A stretch of 7,957 nt of DNA from Candidatus Mesolinea sp. (GCA_003499715.1 DNSH01000009.1:1-7957); one strand, 5' to 3'. Positions 1 through 6,957 are shown, counted from the stretch's first letter. Notes: a model not told the origin generated them from the sequence alone. Program-made: numbers and translations.

Positions 1-461
1 GCCAGACCATTTCCATCTATTTCCACTACACCGTAGCGCTCCGGGTCACGCACAGGGTAAGCAAATATCACTGCACCTTGCTGTAATTCAGCCGCGTTAC
101 GCAGTACCGTCGGCAGCCCTTGCCCATAGAAGATGTTGTCGCCCAAGATCAAGCAGGCTGGTGAGCCAGCCAAAAAGTCTTTGCCCACCAAAAATGCGTC
201 CGCCAAACCGCGCGGTTCAGGCTGTATGGCGTAAGCAAACTTCAGCCCCCATTGTGTGCCATCCTGCAGCAGGCGCTGATAGAGGGCTTGGTCTTCGGGA
301 GTCGTAATCACCAAGATCTCCCGAATGCCCGCCAGCATGAGCATGGAGAGGGGGTAATAAATCATGGGTTTATCGTATACCGGCAAGAGCTGCTTGCTGA
401 TTGGAATGGTGAGCGGGTAAAGCCGTGTGCCTTTGCCGCCGGCTAAGATGATACCTTTCAT
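1..461 (-). CDS. rfbA: Glucose-1-phosphate thymidylyltransferase, N-terminal part (cut by left edge)
   Basis: This enzyme joins glucose-1-phosphate and dTTP to make dTDP-glucose and pyrophosphate, the first step of dTDP-L-rhamnose synthesis in the cytoplasm. The reading frame starts at the ATG at 461-459 and stays open to the left edge, giving 153 residues of a protein that is usually about 290. Visible motifs are the nucleotide-binding start [13 protein letters not shown] (residues 6-18), the [14 protein letters not shown] segment (20-33), EPRGLADAF (82-90) and LGDNIFYG (106-113), whose Asp108 matches the conserved metal/sugar-binding Asp. The usual GGSGTRL has Lys in place of Ser here. The start overlaps the rfbB stop in an ATGA junction (458-461), and a strong AAGGAGG lies inside the 3' end of rfbB, so translation is probably coupled. 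The C-terminal half and catalytic residues there cannot be seen. Family assignment is very secure. Confidence 0.96.
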   Translation of the reverse strand, partial: MKGIILAGGKGTRLYPLTIPISKQLLPVYDKPMIYYPLSMLMLAGIREILVITTPEDQALYQRLLQDGTQWGLKFAYAIQPEPRGLADAFLVGKDFLAGSPACLILGDNIFYGQGLPTVLRNAAELQQGAVIFAYPVRDPERYGVVEIDGNGL

Positions 462-1543
462 ACTCCCTCCTTGCGATTTGCGTAGTTTTTCTGCATCCAG
501 CCATCGTAATCCGATTGTTGGGTGATGGCTGCCACCCATTCCGGATGTTCCAAGTACCACTGCACCGTGGCTCGCAAGCCATCCTGTAAGGTGTTGCGGG
601 GCTGCCAACCGAGCTCGCTCTTTATTTTGCTAATATCAATATCATAGCGCCGGTCGTGCCCAGGGCGGTCGGGTACAAAACGCATTAGTTGCTCGTGTGG
701 CGTGAAAGGTGAATCGGGCTGCAGGGCATCCAGGATATGGCAGATCGTGCGCACGATCTCTAAATTAGGCGGCTGGTTATCCCCGCCGATACAGTAGGTC
801 TCCCCGACCTTGCCTTGGGTAACTACTTTCCAGAGCGCTTCACAGTGATCGTCCACATACAGCCAGTCGCGGATTTGCATGCCATCGCCATAAATGGGCA
901 GGGGTTTTCCGCTGATAGCGTTCAAGATCATGAGCGGGATGAGTTTCTCAGGGAACTGGCGCGGGCCATAGTTATTGGAGCAGTTGCTGATACTGATGGG
1001 CAAGCCGTAGGTGTTGTAATACGCGCGCACAAAATGATCACTCGAAGCCTTGGAAGCCGCATAAGGCGAACGCGGTTGGTAAGCGGTTTCCTCCCTAAAG
1101 GGCGGATCCGTTTTACTGAGCGTGCCAAAGACCTCGTCAGTGGAGACGTGATGAAAACGTACCGTTTCAAGCGGAACGGTCTTATCTACCAGCCAAGCTT
1201 TGCGTGCAGCTTCCAGCAAGGTGTAGGTGCCGATGACGTTCGTTTGCACAAAGGCACCCGGGTTAAGGATTGAACGGTCCACGTGCGTTTCGGCGGCAAA
1301 ATGAACCACCGTATCAATCTTATATTCAGCGAAAATATGGTCAACTAATTCCTGGTCGGTGATATCTCCATGGATAAAAACGTGCCGGCTCGGGTCGGGT
1401 AGGTCCTTAAGGTTTTCCAGACTGCCGGCATAGGTGAGCGCATCTAAGTTGATGATCTGCACATCCGGTTCGCCGTGTAGCACGTAATGGACAAAATTTG
1501 AGCCGATAAAGCCAGCCCCGCCTGTAACTAATATTTGCCGCAT
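458..1543 (-). CDS. rfbB: dTDP-glucose 4,6-dehydratase
   Basis: This enzyme converts dTDP-glucose to dTDP-4-keto-6-deoxyglucose with NAD+, the second step of dTDP-rhamnose synthesis. It is an extended short-chain dehydrogenase. With the start at 1543 the protein has 361 residues, a normal length. Visible motifs are the Rossmann loop GGAGFIG (8-14), [12 protein letters not shown] (81-92), the catalytic Thr-Asp-Glu (135-137) that marks dehydratases rather than epimerases, YAASK with catalytic Tyr161 and Lys165, and [15 protein letters not shown]. The dehydratase call is secure. A second ATG lies two codons upstream at 1549, but AGGAGG (1556-1551) sits only 1 nt from it and 7 nt from the ATG at 1543, so I prefer 1543 (MRQILVTGG, the typical family start). 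It lies between rfbC and rfbA in one transcription unit and ends in an ATGA overlap with rfbA. Confidence 0.97.
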   Translation of the reverse strand: MRQILVTGGAGFIGSNFVHYVLHGEPDVQIINLDALTYAGSLENLKDLPDPSRHVFIHGDITDQELVDHIFAEYKIDTVVHFAAETHVDRSILNPGAFVQTNVIGTYTLLEAARKAWLVDKTVPLETVRFHHVSTDEVFGTLSKTDPPFREETAYQPRSPYAASKASSDHFVRAYYNTYGLPISISNCSNNYGPRQFPEKLIPLMILNAISGKPLPIYGDGMQIRDWLYVDDHCEALWKVVTQGKVGETYCIGGDNQPPNLEIVRTICHILDALQPDSPFTPHEQLMRFVPDRPGHDRRYDIDISKIKSELGWQPRNTLQDGLRATVQWYLEHPEWVAAITQQSDYDGWMQKNYANRKEGV

Positions 1544-1545
1544 GT

Positions 1546-2121
1546 TCATTCCTCCTCTTCAGAGTTCCAACCAATTGGATAGGTTTCTGCCTCAGCCAGC
1601 GATGGGTTGCGCTGGTCTTTTTCCGAAAGCAGCGGGGTTCCGCCTTCCGCAAGCGGCCAAGCAATGCCGATGGCAGGGTCATCCCAGCGGATGCCGCGCT
1701 CCCATTCCGGGAAATAGTAGTTGCTAGCTTTATAGAATACTTCTGCCCAGGCGCTGAGCACATAAAATCCGTGCGCAAAACCTGCCGGCACCCACAGCTG
1801 ATGTTTATTCTCTGCAGAAAGCCGCGCCCCGACCCATCGTCCAAAGGTTGGCGAGCCCTGGCGGATATCCACAGCCACGTCGAAAATCTCCCCAACCACC
1901 GCACGTACAAGCTTACCTTGTGCCTGGCGGAGTTGATAGTGTAGCCCACGTAAGGTGCCTTGGCGTGAGCCCGAATGATTATCCTGCACGAAGTTAACCG
2001 GACCGCACGCAGCCTCAAAAACATCCTGCCGATAGGTCTCTAAGAAGAAACCGCGGTCATCGCCAAAGACGCGGGGGACAATCAGCACAACATCTGGGAT
2101 AGCAGTAGGGATAAATTCCAT
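1546..2121 (-). CDS. rfbC: dTDP-4-dehydrorhamnose 3,5-epimerase
   Basis: This cupin-fold enzyme epimerises dTDP-4-keto-6-deoxyglucose at C3 and C5, the third step toward dTDP-L-rhamnose. From the ATG at 2121 it is 191 residues, close to the usual 180-190. The start MEFIPTAIPDVVLI matches the family, as do VFGDDRGFFLETY (19-30), RGLHYQ with the catalytic His61 (58-63), the later conserved VPAGFAHGF (111-119) and the FYKASNYY segment with Tyr130 as a candidate acid. A longer frame to a TTG at 2172 would run into the upstream ATPase gene and add non-family sequence, so it was not used. The gene starts 1 nt after the ATPase stop, with AGGAG about 11 nt before the ATG. Its C-terminus ends in EEEE because that stretch also encodes the AGGAGG ribosome site for rfbB. 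Confidence 0.95.
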   Translation of the reverse strand: MEFIPTAIPDVVLIVPRVFGDDRGFFLETYRQDVFEAACGPVNFVQDNHSGSRQGTLRGLHYQLRQAQGKLVRAVVGEIFDVAVDIRQGSPTFGRWVGARLSAENKHQLWVPAGFAHGFYVLSAWAEVFYKASNYYFPEWERGIRWDDPAIGIAWPLAEGGTPLLSEKDQRNPSLAEAETYPIGWNSEEEE

Positions 2122-2122
2122 C

Positions 2123-2911
2123 TTATTGGTTACTCCTGCGGTAAGCTTCGATAACTTCAGCCGGATCGCCAATTAATTGCACCTGGCCATGATCCAGCCA
2201 GAGAACACGGTTGCACATATCCTGAATTTTCGCCAAGCCATGGGAAACAATTAAAACAGTACTCCCTTGCTCTTGATAACTTTGCATGCGCTCATTGCAC
2301 TTCCGTTGAAAGGCTTCGTCTCCAACGCTCAGGATCTCATCCACAATCAGGATTTCGGGCACGTGCGCTGTTGCCACAGCAAAGCCTAAGCGCGCATACA
2401 TACCTGAGGAGTAGGTGCGTAAGGGGGCATCAATAAACTCACGCAGTTCAGAAAATTCTACAATTTCCTCAAAGACCGCGTCCATTGCGTTTTGGTCATA
2501 GCCCAGAAGAGCACCGTTAAGATAAACATTCTCCCTGCCGGTGAGCTCTGGGTGAAAGCCGGCGCCTAATTCTAACAGCGGAGCAATCTTGCCATAAAGC
2601 AGCACGCGTCCTTGCGTTGGGCGTAAGACGCGAGAGATCACTTTGAGCATCGTGCTTTTTCCAGCACCGTTATTGCCAATGATGCCAAAGACCTCCCCGC
2701 GATTAATTGTCAGGCTGACGTCTTTAAGCGCTAAGAATTTGTTGAATTGAACCTTGCGTTGCAGTGTACGAATGGCATATTCTTTGAAAGTTCCGATCCG
2801 CTCTTTGGGAACACGGTACGCAACTGACACATCCTGCAGCGTGATGATGGGTTCGCTGTTCAGTTTGGCTTTTTGGTTTAGCAATGGTTTAGACTCGATA
2901 AGCATATTCAT
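2123..2911 (-). CDS. wzt: Polysaccharide export ABC transporter, ATP-binding subunit (Wzt/TagH type)
   Basis: This is the ATPase that powers export of a lipid-linked polysaccharide through its partner permease at the cytoplasmic membrane. Numbered from the ATG at 2911 (262 residues), it shows Walker A GNNGAGKST (79-87), the Q-loop region with LLELGAGFHPELTGREN typical of polysaccharide exporters (112-128), signature YSSGM (167-171), Walker B ILIVDEILSVGDE (187-199) and switch His224 in VSHG. It lacks the extra C-terminal carbohydrate-binding domain seen in longer Wzt proteins of about 400 residues, so it belongs to the short form. A TTG at 2944 could give 11 more residues, but ATG at 2911 or 2905 is more likely; all give an overlap with the 3' end of the permease gene. 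It lies directly upstream of rfbC with a 1 nt gap. Gene symbol is by family type; the exact glycan is unknown. Confidence 0.93.
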   Translation of the reverse strand: MNMLIESKPLLNQKAKLNSEPIITLQDVSVAYRVPKERIGTFKEYAIRTLQRKVQFNKFLALKDVSLTINRGEVFGIIGNNGAGKSTMLKVISRVLRPTQGRVLLYGKIAPLLELGAGFHPELTGRENVYLNGALLGYDQNAMDAVFEEIVEFSELREFIDAPLRTYSSGMYARLGFAVATAHVPEILIVDEILSVGDEAFQRKCNERMQSYQEQGSTVLIVSHGLAKIQDMCNRVLWLDHGQVQLIGDPAEVIEAYRRSNQ

Positions 2912-3713
2912 CCGATCTCGAGGTAAAGAATAGCCAACCAACAATTAGCATACCCACTGACCAAGCTAACGCAGGCCAAAGGTCCTGAAAAGTGGGGATA
3001 ACCCCTTCATAAACGGGTAAGCGGAACATTTTGAGCATCCAATACATGGGGTTGATGCGGTAGATGGTCATAAATTGCGCTGGGATGATCTCCTCTGGGT
3101 AAATTACTGGGGTGAGGTACATCCACGCCATCAGCAGGATCTGATACATTTCAGCCACATCTGGGAAGAATATCGCTAAAGCTGAAAGCAGCAACCCGAA
3201 CCCAAGCGCAAAACCGGTAAGCAGCAAGATTGAAATGGGAAGAAAGAGAAACGTCAGGTGAATGGTTGTCTGCGTGATCAACATGACCACCAGCAGCGGC
3301 ACCACGGAAAGCAGCAGGTTGACTAACGCTGTGCCAATAGCAGAGACGCCGAAGATGGTACGCGGAAGGTAAATGCGCTGCATCAGACTGCCACCCCAAA
3401 CCAATCCGCTCATGGCAGCGTTCGTGCCCTGGGCAAAAAAGTTCCAGGCAATCAACCCGCTCAGAATGTAAACCGGGTAAGACTGCACCGATTTAAACAG
3501 GTTGGAAAAGACAAAGGTCATGATGAGCATCGTGCCCAGAGGGTTGAGCATCGTCCAAGCGACACCTAAAACTGAGCGCTTATAGCGCGCTACGATATCC
3601 CTCCGCACGAGCTGCTTGAGTAAATAGCGGTAATGTTTGAGCTCCTGAATCTCGGTCAGCGCCGGCGAAGCGTTTGCTGCGGAGTCATACACAGGTTTGG
3701 TGATTGTATTCAA
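2889..3713 (-). CDS. wzm: Polysaccharide export ABC-2 type permease (Wzm/TagG type)
   Basis: This integral membrane protein forms the channel for export of a wall or cell-surface polysaccharide together with the ATPase encoded next. It has 274 residues, normal for the family. The amino-terminal cytoplasmic part carries the family hallmark VRRDIVARYKRSVLGVAWTM (36-55). About six hydrophobic segments follow, near 53-71, 79-95, 121-147, 155-181, 189-206 and 246-264, with FFPDVAEMYQI and YLTPVIYPEEIIP between the later ones, as in other ABC-2 polysaccharide exporters. The start is a TTG at 3713: AAGGA lies about 7 nt upstream, and an in-frame TGA about 20 nt upstream rules out a longer protein, while the first internal ATG would remove the conserved amino-terminal block. 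It is the first gene of the leftward operon and its 3' end overlaps the ATPase gene by about 23 nt. Confidence 0.93.
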   Translation of the reverse strand: MNTITKPVYDSAANASPALTEIQELKHYRYLLKQLVRRDIVARYKRSVLGVAWTMLNPLGTMLIMTFVFSNLFKSVQSYPVYILSGLIAWNFFAQGTNAAMSGLVWGGSLMQRIYLPRTIFGVSAIGTALVNLLLSVVPLLVVMLITQTTIHLTFLFLPISILLLTGFALGFGLLLSALAIFFPDVAEMYQILLMAWMYLTPVIYPEEIIPAQFMTIYRINPMYWMLKMFRLPVYEGVIPTFQDLWPALAWSVGMLIVGWLFFTSRSDEYAYRV

Positions 3714-3725
3714 ACTGTTTCCTTC

Positions 3726-3752
3726 TTGGCTTCAAATTTCCTAAATTATAAT
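3726..3752 (+). promoter_or_regulatory. Putative promoter for the rightward glycosyltransferase gene
   Basis: On the plus strand TTGGCT (3726-3731) is followed after 15 nt by TATAAT (3747-3752). The -10 box overlaps the TATAAT of the opposite strand because ATTATAAT is a near-palindrome, so leftward and rightward polymerases would compete for the same site. Transcription would start near 3759, giving a leader of about 34 nt before the ATG at 3793. Prediction from box matches only. Confidence 0.4.
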
Positions 3753-3779
3753 ATTATCATAGCAGGAAATAAGTGCCAA
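3745..3779 (-). promoter_or_regulatory. Putative promoter for the leftward polysaccharide operon
   Basis: On the minus strand a TTGGCA (3779-3774) is followed after 15 nt by GATAAT (3758-3753), and a perfect TATAAT lies slightly further on at 3750-3745. Either could be the -10 box; with TATAAT the -35 partner is poor. The expected start of transcription lies around 3745-3737, a short distance before the ribosome site and TTG start of the permease gene. This is the only non-coding space in front of the operon. Spacing is not ideal, so this is a prediction from box matches alone. Confidence 0.45.
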
Positions 3780-3792
3780 AAAAGCCCATAGA

Positions 3793-4797
3793 ATGCCTAA
3801 CACTCGGTATACCATGACCTCACCTTTTTTTTCCATCATCGTCCTCTATTGGAACAGTGGAAAATATCTTGCTGAAAACCTGAGCGCATTAGCTGCGCAG
3901 ACTTGGCAGGATTTCGAGGTCATCCTTTTGGACAACGGCTCCCAACAGCCGCCAGACCAAAATATCCTCGCACAGTTTCCTGAATTGCACCTCAGGCAGA
4001 TAGCCTCAGAGAAGAACTTAGGTTTTGCTGCCGGCAATAACTTAGCGGCGCGTTCAGCCCGCGGGGAATATTCGGTCTTGCTCAATGTGGATGCGTTCCC
4101 GCAGCCAGATTGGTTAGAGCAAGTACATGCTGCAATTCGGCGGCACCCGAATGCCTTTTTTGCCTCGCGCTTGCTCATGGCGGATGACCCACAGCGGTTG
4201 GATGGGGAATGGAATGTAGTGCATGCTACCGGTTTAGTGTGGCGCCGCTCGCATGGGCGCAAGCTCTCGGCTGCTTGGCCGCAGGAGCGACACGTGCTGA
4301 GCGCATGCGCTGCAGCTGGCGTATACCCGCGAGAAGCTTTTACAGCCGCCGGTGGATTTGATGAAGACTTCTTTGCCTATATGGAAGACGTGGACTTAGA
4401 CTTTCGCCTGCAGCTGCTAGGCTACCCGTGCTACTACCTGCCCCAAGCGGTAGTCCGGCACGCAGGCTCCGGCAGCACCTCGCCGCGCAGTGACCTGGTG
4501 ATTTTTTATGGGCACCGCAACTTGGTCTGGACGTTCATAAAAGATATGCCGGGCTGGCTCTTTTGGGCGATGCTCCTGCCCCACTTGCTGGTGAACCTGC
4601 TTTACCTGATTGTGGCGTTATTCTTGCCCATGCGCAAAGCGATGTATGGTGCTAAGTGGGAGGCGCTCAAGGGGTTACCTAAGGCTTGGAAGAAGCGCAA
4701 GGAGGTGCAAAGCCAGCGCAAAGTCTCAGTAGGGACCATTGCCGGCTTGCTTGAGTGGAACCCCTTTGCGCCGCTGATCAAACTGACCTATCGCTAG
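3793..4797 (+). CDS. Family 2 glycosyltransferase (rhamnosyltransferase-like), membrane associated
   Basis: A GT-A fold glycosyltransferase that transfers a sugar from a nucleotide donor to a growing glycan at the cytoplasmic face of the membrane. The 334 residues show FSIIVLYWNSGKYL (13-26), ILLDNGS with Asp47 (44-50), KNLGFAAGNN (74-83), the metal-binding region LLNVDAFPQPDW (96-107; Asn-Val-Asp where many relatives have Asn-Pro-Asp), GGFDEDFFAYMEDVDLDFRL (187-206) with the likely catalytic Glu198-Asp199, and His223. A hydrophobic segment at about 254-279 followed by a basic stretch (RKAMYGAKW, KAWKKRKE) should anchor it to the membrane. This layout resembles WbbL-type rhamnosyltransferases, and the divergent rhamnose operon fits that donor, but substrate is inferred. 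No clear ribosome site precedes the ATG at 3793 or the one at 3814; the second gives a start closer to relatives. Confidence 0.9.
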   Translation: MPNTRYTMTSPFFSIIVLYWNSGKYLAENLSALAAQTWQDFEVILLDNGSQQPPDQNILAQFPELHLRQIASEKNLGFAAGNNLAARSARGEYSVLLNVDAFPQPDWLEQVHAAIRRHPNAFFASRLLMADDPQRLDGEWNVVHATGLVWRRSHGRKLSAAWPQERHVLSACAAAGVYPREAFTAAGGFDEDFFAYMEDVDLDFRLQLLGYPCYYLPQAVVRHAGSGSTSPRSDLVIFYGHRNLVWTFIKDMPGWLFWAMLLPHLLVNLLYLIVALFLPMRKAMYGAKWEALKGLPKAWKKRKEVQSQRKVSVGTIAGLLEWNPFAPLIKLTYR

Positions 4798-4817
4798 ACT
4801 TCACCTTAGAAAAGCTG

Positions 4818-4846
4818 TTAAGTTAGAATTGGAAACAATATATATT
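4818..4846 (+). promoter_or_regulatory. Weak candidate promoter for corA
   Basis: In the 73 nt AT-rich gap before corA, TTAAGT (4818-4823) and TATATT (4841-4846) are separated by 17 nt. The -10 box is good and the -35 box is poor. The gap contains no clear terminator for the preceding glycosyltransferase gene, so corA may also be reached by read-through. Low confidence. Confidence 0.3.
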
Positions 4847-4870
4847 TCATTTAATTATTGATGAGGATCC

Positions 4871-5917
4871 ATGAATCAACCCGAAGTCCGTTACACCACT
4901 ATCACTCCCTCCGGCGGGTTTGAAGAGGCACCCACACTCCAGGAAGCGCTGGCGCGCGCCAATAGTCAAAATGGTTACGTCTGGGTGGATTACGTGGACC
5001 CCACCGCTGAGCTCCTGGCAGAGCTCATGCCTGCCTTCAGCATTCATCCCCTTTCGATAGAAGACTGCCTCAATGGCAACCAGCTGCCTAAGCTGGATCT
5101 TTTCCCCAATTATTCGTTCCTCATCTTCAACACCTTCGAAGAAACGCCTGAAGAGCTGCTCTCACAAGAGTTGGATTTATTTATTGGCGAAAAATTTGTG
5201 GTTACCGCGGGCTTCCGCAGGGAAGATAATCAACCTTTACTGACTGGCTTGCGAGAGCTCTTAGAACGCCAGCGAGAGGTCGTGAAACAGGGTCCTTCTT
5301 ATTTGCTGCACCAAGTGTTGGATAAGACCGTGGATGACAAACTGAGTGTAATCGAAAATATTGAGGAAGCGCTGGAAGCTAACGAAGATGCCATCTTAGC
5401 TGAACCGCTGGAATTTGACTACAGCTCACTTATGCAGTCCCGCCGCGCTTTGCAGGTCATCCGCCGTTCGCTCTTCCATGAACGCGAAGTGGTCAATAAA
5501 CTCATCCGTAGAGACAGCCCTTTCATTACCGAGAAAGCTCTGGTCTACTTCCGGGATATCTACGACCATCTTTCCAAATACTATGAAGTGGCTGAAACCG
5601 CGCGGGAACAGGTGACGGATTTGATGGAAATCCACCTGTCCTTGATCAATAATTCCATGGCGGAGACAGCCAACCGCACGAATGCTATCATGCGCCGACT
5701 GACCCTCATCACCACGATTTTCATGCCGCTCACCTTGATTGCTGGCATTGGCGGCATGTCCGAATTTACCATGATGGTTGGACAAGAAAACTGGAAGATT
5801 GCTTATGTCGTTCTTTTGGTGGTGATGGCAGTAATTGCGCTGGTCAATTATCTTTTATTAATGCGTATGGAAAGAGACGCAAACGAGGATGGCAAAAAGC
5901 TTCAAATTAATAAGTAA
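4871..5917 (+). CDS. corA: CorA-family divalent cation channel with GMS in place of GMN
   Basis: CorA proteins form homopentameric channels that carry Mg2+ (some members Co2+, Ni2+ or Zn2+) across the cytoplasmic membrane. The 348-residue product has the usual layout: an amino-terminal alpha/beta domain with VWVDYVDPT (37-45), HPLSIEDCLN (59-68) and PKLDLFPNYSFLIFN (73-87), long charged helices from about 120 to 275 forming the funnel, then transmembrane segment 1 (about 276-294) and segment 2 (about 309-331), ending in a basic tail. The loop after segment 1 reads GIGGMSEFTMMVG, so the hallmark Gly-Met-Asn becomes Gly295-Met296-Ser297. The rest of the family pattern is intact, so this is probably a natural subfamily rather than a defect, but ion choice cannot be assumed. 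GAGG at 4863-4866 gives a rather short 4 nt spacing to the ATG. It converges on the CHAD gene. Confidence 0.93.
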   Translation: MNQPEVRYTTITPSGGFEEAPTLQEALARANSQNGYVWVDYVDPTAELLAELMPAFSIHPLSIEDCLNGNQLPKLDLFPNYSFLIFNTFEETPEELLSQELDLFIGEKFVVTAGFRREDNQPLLTGLRELLERQREVVKQGPSYLLHQVLDKTVDDKLSVIENIEEALEANEDAILAEPLEFDYSSLMQSRRALQVIRRSLFHEREVVNKLIRRDSPFITEKALVYFRDIYDHLSKYYEVAETAREQVTDLMEIHLSLINNSMAETANRTNAIMRRLTLITTIFMPLTLIAGIGGMSEFTMMVGQENWKIAYVVLLVVMAVIALVNYLLLMRMERDANEDGKKLQINK

Positions 5918-5923
5918 GCTCCA

Positions 5924-5955
5924 CCCTAAGGAATAAAGTTTTATTCCTCTAAGGG
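5924..5955. terminator. Imperfect hairpin at the convergent corA / CHAD junction
   Basis: AGGAATAAA (5929-5937) pairs fully with TTTATTCCT (5940-5948), and the outer CCCT (5924-5927) pairs with AGGG (5952-5955) across a small internal loop. The hairpin begins 6 nt after the corA stop and includes the CHAD stop codon and its last codons. Its location between converging genes suggests termination for both, although the stem is AT-rich and no clean run of T follows on either strand, so it is not a textbook intrinsic terminator. Confidence 0.45.
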
Positions 5956-6957
5956 ATTGTCTTTGGGTTTTTCCTCAGCTTTACGCGCCTGCACCGCCGC
6001 TTCTAGATCCATTGGGGTGTTAATCAACTTCAGGAGTTTATCCCAGGTTTGTTCCTCTTCAATCTTTGCCCACTCTTTCAGAAAATTGGCATACCCAGCT
6101 TCGCGCAGGGCAATGCGTGACTGGCGGAAAGCTTCCAACCCAGGAAGAAGCCGGCGCAGTGGCCGGACATTACCAAAATAACCCACAATGCGCGCTCTTT
6201 CTTCTTCGATAAACTGAGGAATCATCACAATCCATACATCCAAGTCATGGATAGCGCCGAGCTGATCCTGGAGCTTACGTGCCGTCGTAATAAAAGGTTT
6301 AAGTTGCCCGCCATAGAGCTCCTCGAAGGTCTCCATGGCATAGCGCAAGCGCTTAGCGCTAATGCGCATGGCGTGCAGCTCCTGCACGTTCTGTGGGTCG
6401 GTGATATAAGGTACATGCGAGAGCAACTCATCGATGCGCACCTGGATGCCCCGAAAAGCTAATTGATATAAAGCGGGTGTGTATAGATAAACGCTTTTGG
6501 ATTGCTCCAGCAACGGCGCCGCCCAGGCTTCCAGCCGTTCGATAAGTTGATCCGCCAGCATTTTATCCATGGCTGCATCGACGTGCTGCTGGACTTCTGC
6601 ACGGCGTTGGGTAAGGCGTAGTTTTAGCCGTTTAATGCCAGGCTGGAATACGGGGTCAGGAAACTCTTCTAAGGCTGCCTCGATCACTTCTAACTGGACG
6701 TCTAAATCGCGCGCCTCACCTAAAGCGCGGGTAACTTTGCGCACATCCTTTTGGATTTTTTTGTAATCTTGCTTGGGGAAACAATCTGAAAAAAGCGTAA
6801 GCGCGGTGCGCATCCGCCGCGTTGCCACGCGCATTCTGTGAATGCACTCGATATCTTCAGCTGCGCGCACACCCTCTACTTCGGCAGCCATTGCTGCTAA
6901 ATGCCGCTGGATAATTTTTGCTCCGTAGACGCAAGTCGCTTCCAAAGTAGCGCTCAT
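5941..6957 (-). CDS. CHAD domain protein (polyphosphate-binding helical domain)
   Basis: CHAD domains are all-helical, rich in conserved His, Arg and Lys, and members studied elsewhere bind inorganic polyphosphate. The 338-residue product is essentially one stand-alone CHAD with two repeat halves. Half one has CIHRMRVATRRMRTAL (38-53; His40, Arg41, Arg43, Arg47, Arg48, Arg50) and LGEARDLDV (79-87). Half two has LHAMRISAKRLRYAMETFEELYG (194-216; His195, Arg198, Lys202, Arg203, Arg205) and LGAIHDLDVW (233-242). The first HDLDV-like motif has Arg in place of His. No catalytic CYTH domain or membrane segment is present; the C-terminus is a charged tail. The ATG at 6957 has GGAGGG about 9 nt upstream. 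It lies 54 nt downstream of a thymidylate-kinase-like gene with no clear terminator between, so it is probably the last gene of that operon. Biological role is not known from the sequence. Confidence 0.9.
   Translation of the reverse strand: MSATLEATCVYGAKIIQRHLAAMAAEVEGVRAAEDIECIHRMRVATRRMRTALTLFSDCFPKQDYKKIQKDVRKVTRALGEARDLDVQLEVIEAALEEFPDPVFQPGIKRLKLRLTQRRAEVQQHVDAAMDKMLADQLIERLEAWAAPLLEQSKSVYLYTPALYQLAFRGIQVRIDELLSHVPYITDPQNVQELHAMRISAKRLRYAMETFEELYGGQLKPFITTARKLQDQLGAIHDLDVWIVMIPQFIEEERARIVGYFGNVRPLRRLLPGLEAFRQSRIALREAGYANFLKEWAKIEEEQTWDKLLKLINTPMDLEAAVQARKAEEKPKDNPLEE

Noticed and set aside
815..1273. 152-residue open frame on the plus strand opposite rfbB
   Set aside because: It is antisense to a highly conserved gene, shows no recognisable domain and has no ribosome site; it is a shadow of codon use in rfbB.
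1407..2024. 205-residue open frame on the minus strand across rfbC and rfbB
   Set aside because: It is out of frame with two well-supported genes on the same strand, and its product is Arg/Cys/Trp-rich with no family resemblance.
2122..2172. TTG-initiated extension of RfbC
   Set aside because: It would lie inside the ATPase coding end and add residues foreign to the family, which starts at MEFIPTAIPDV.
2912..2944. TTG-initiated extension of the ABC ATPase
   Set aside because: It needs a TTG start deep in the permease gene, while ATG codons at 2911 and 2905 give a normal family start.
3846..4262. 138-residue open frame opposite the glycosyltransferase gene
   Set aside because: It is antisense to a clear GT2 domain, and the translated product is Cys/Arg-rich without a domain.
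4865..4870. GGATCC directly before the corA ATG, like a cloning junction
   Set aside because: The flanking sequence is continuous natural-looking DNA with no vector features; a chance site within the ribosome-binding region is enough explanation.
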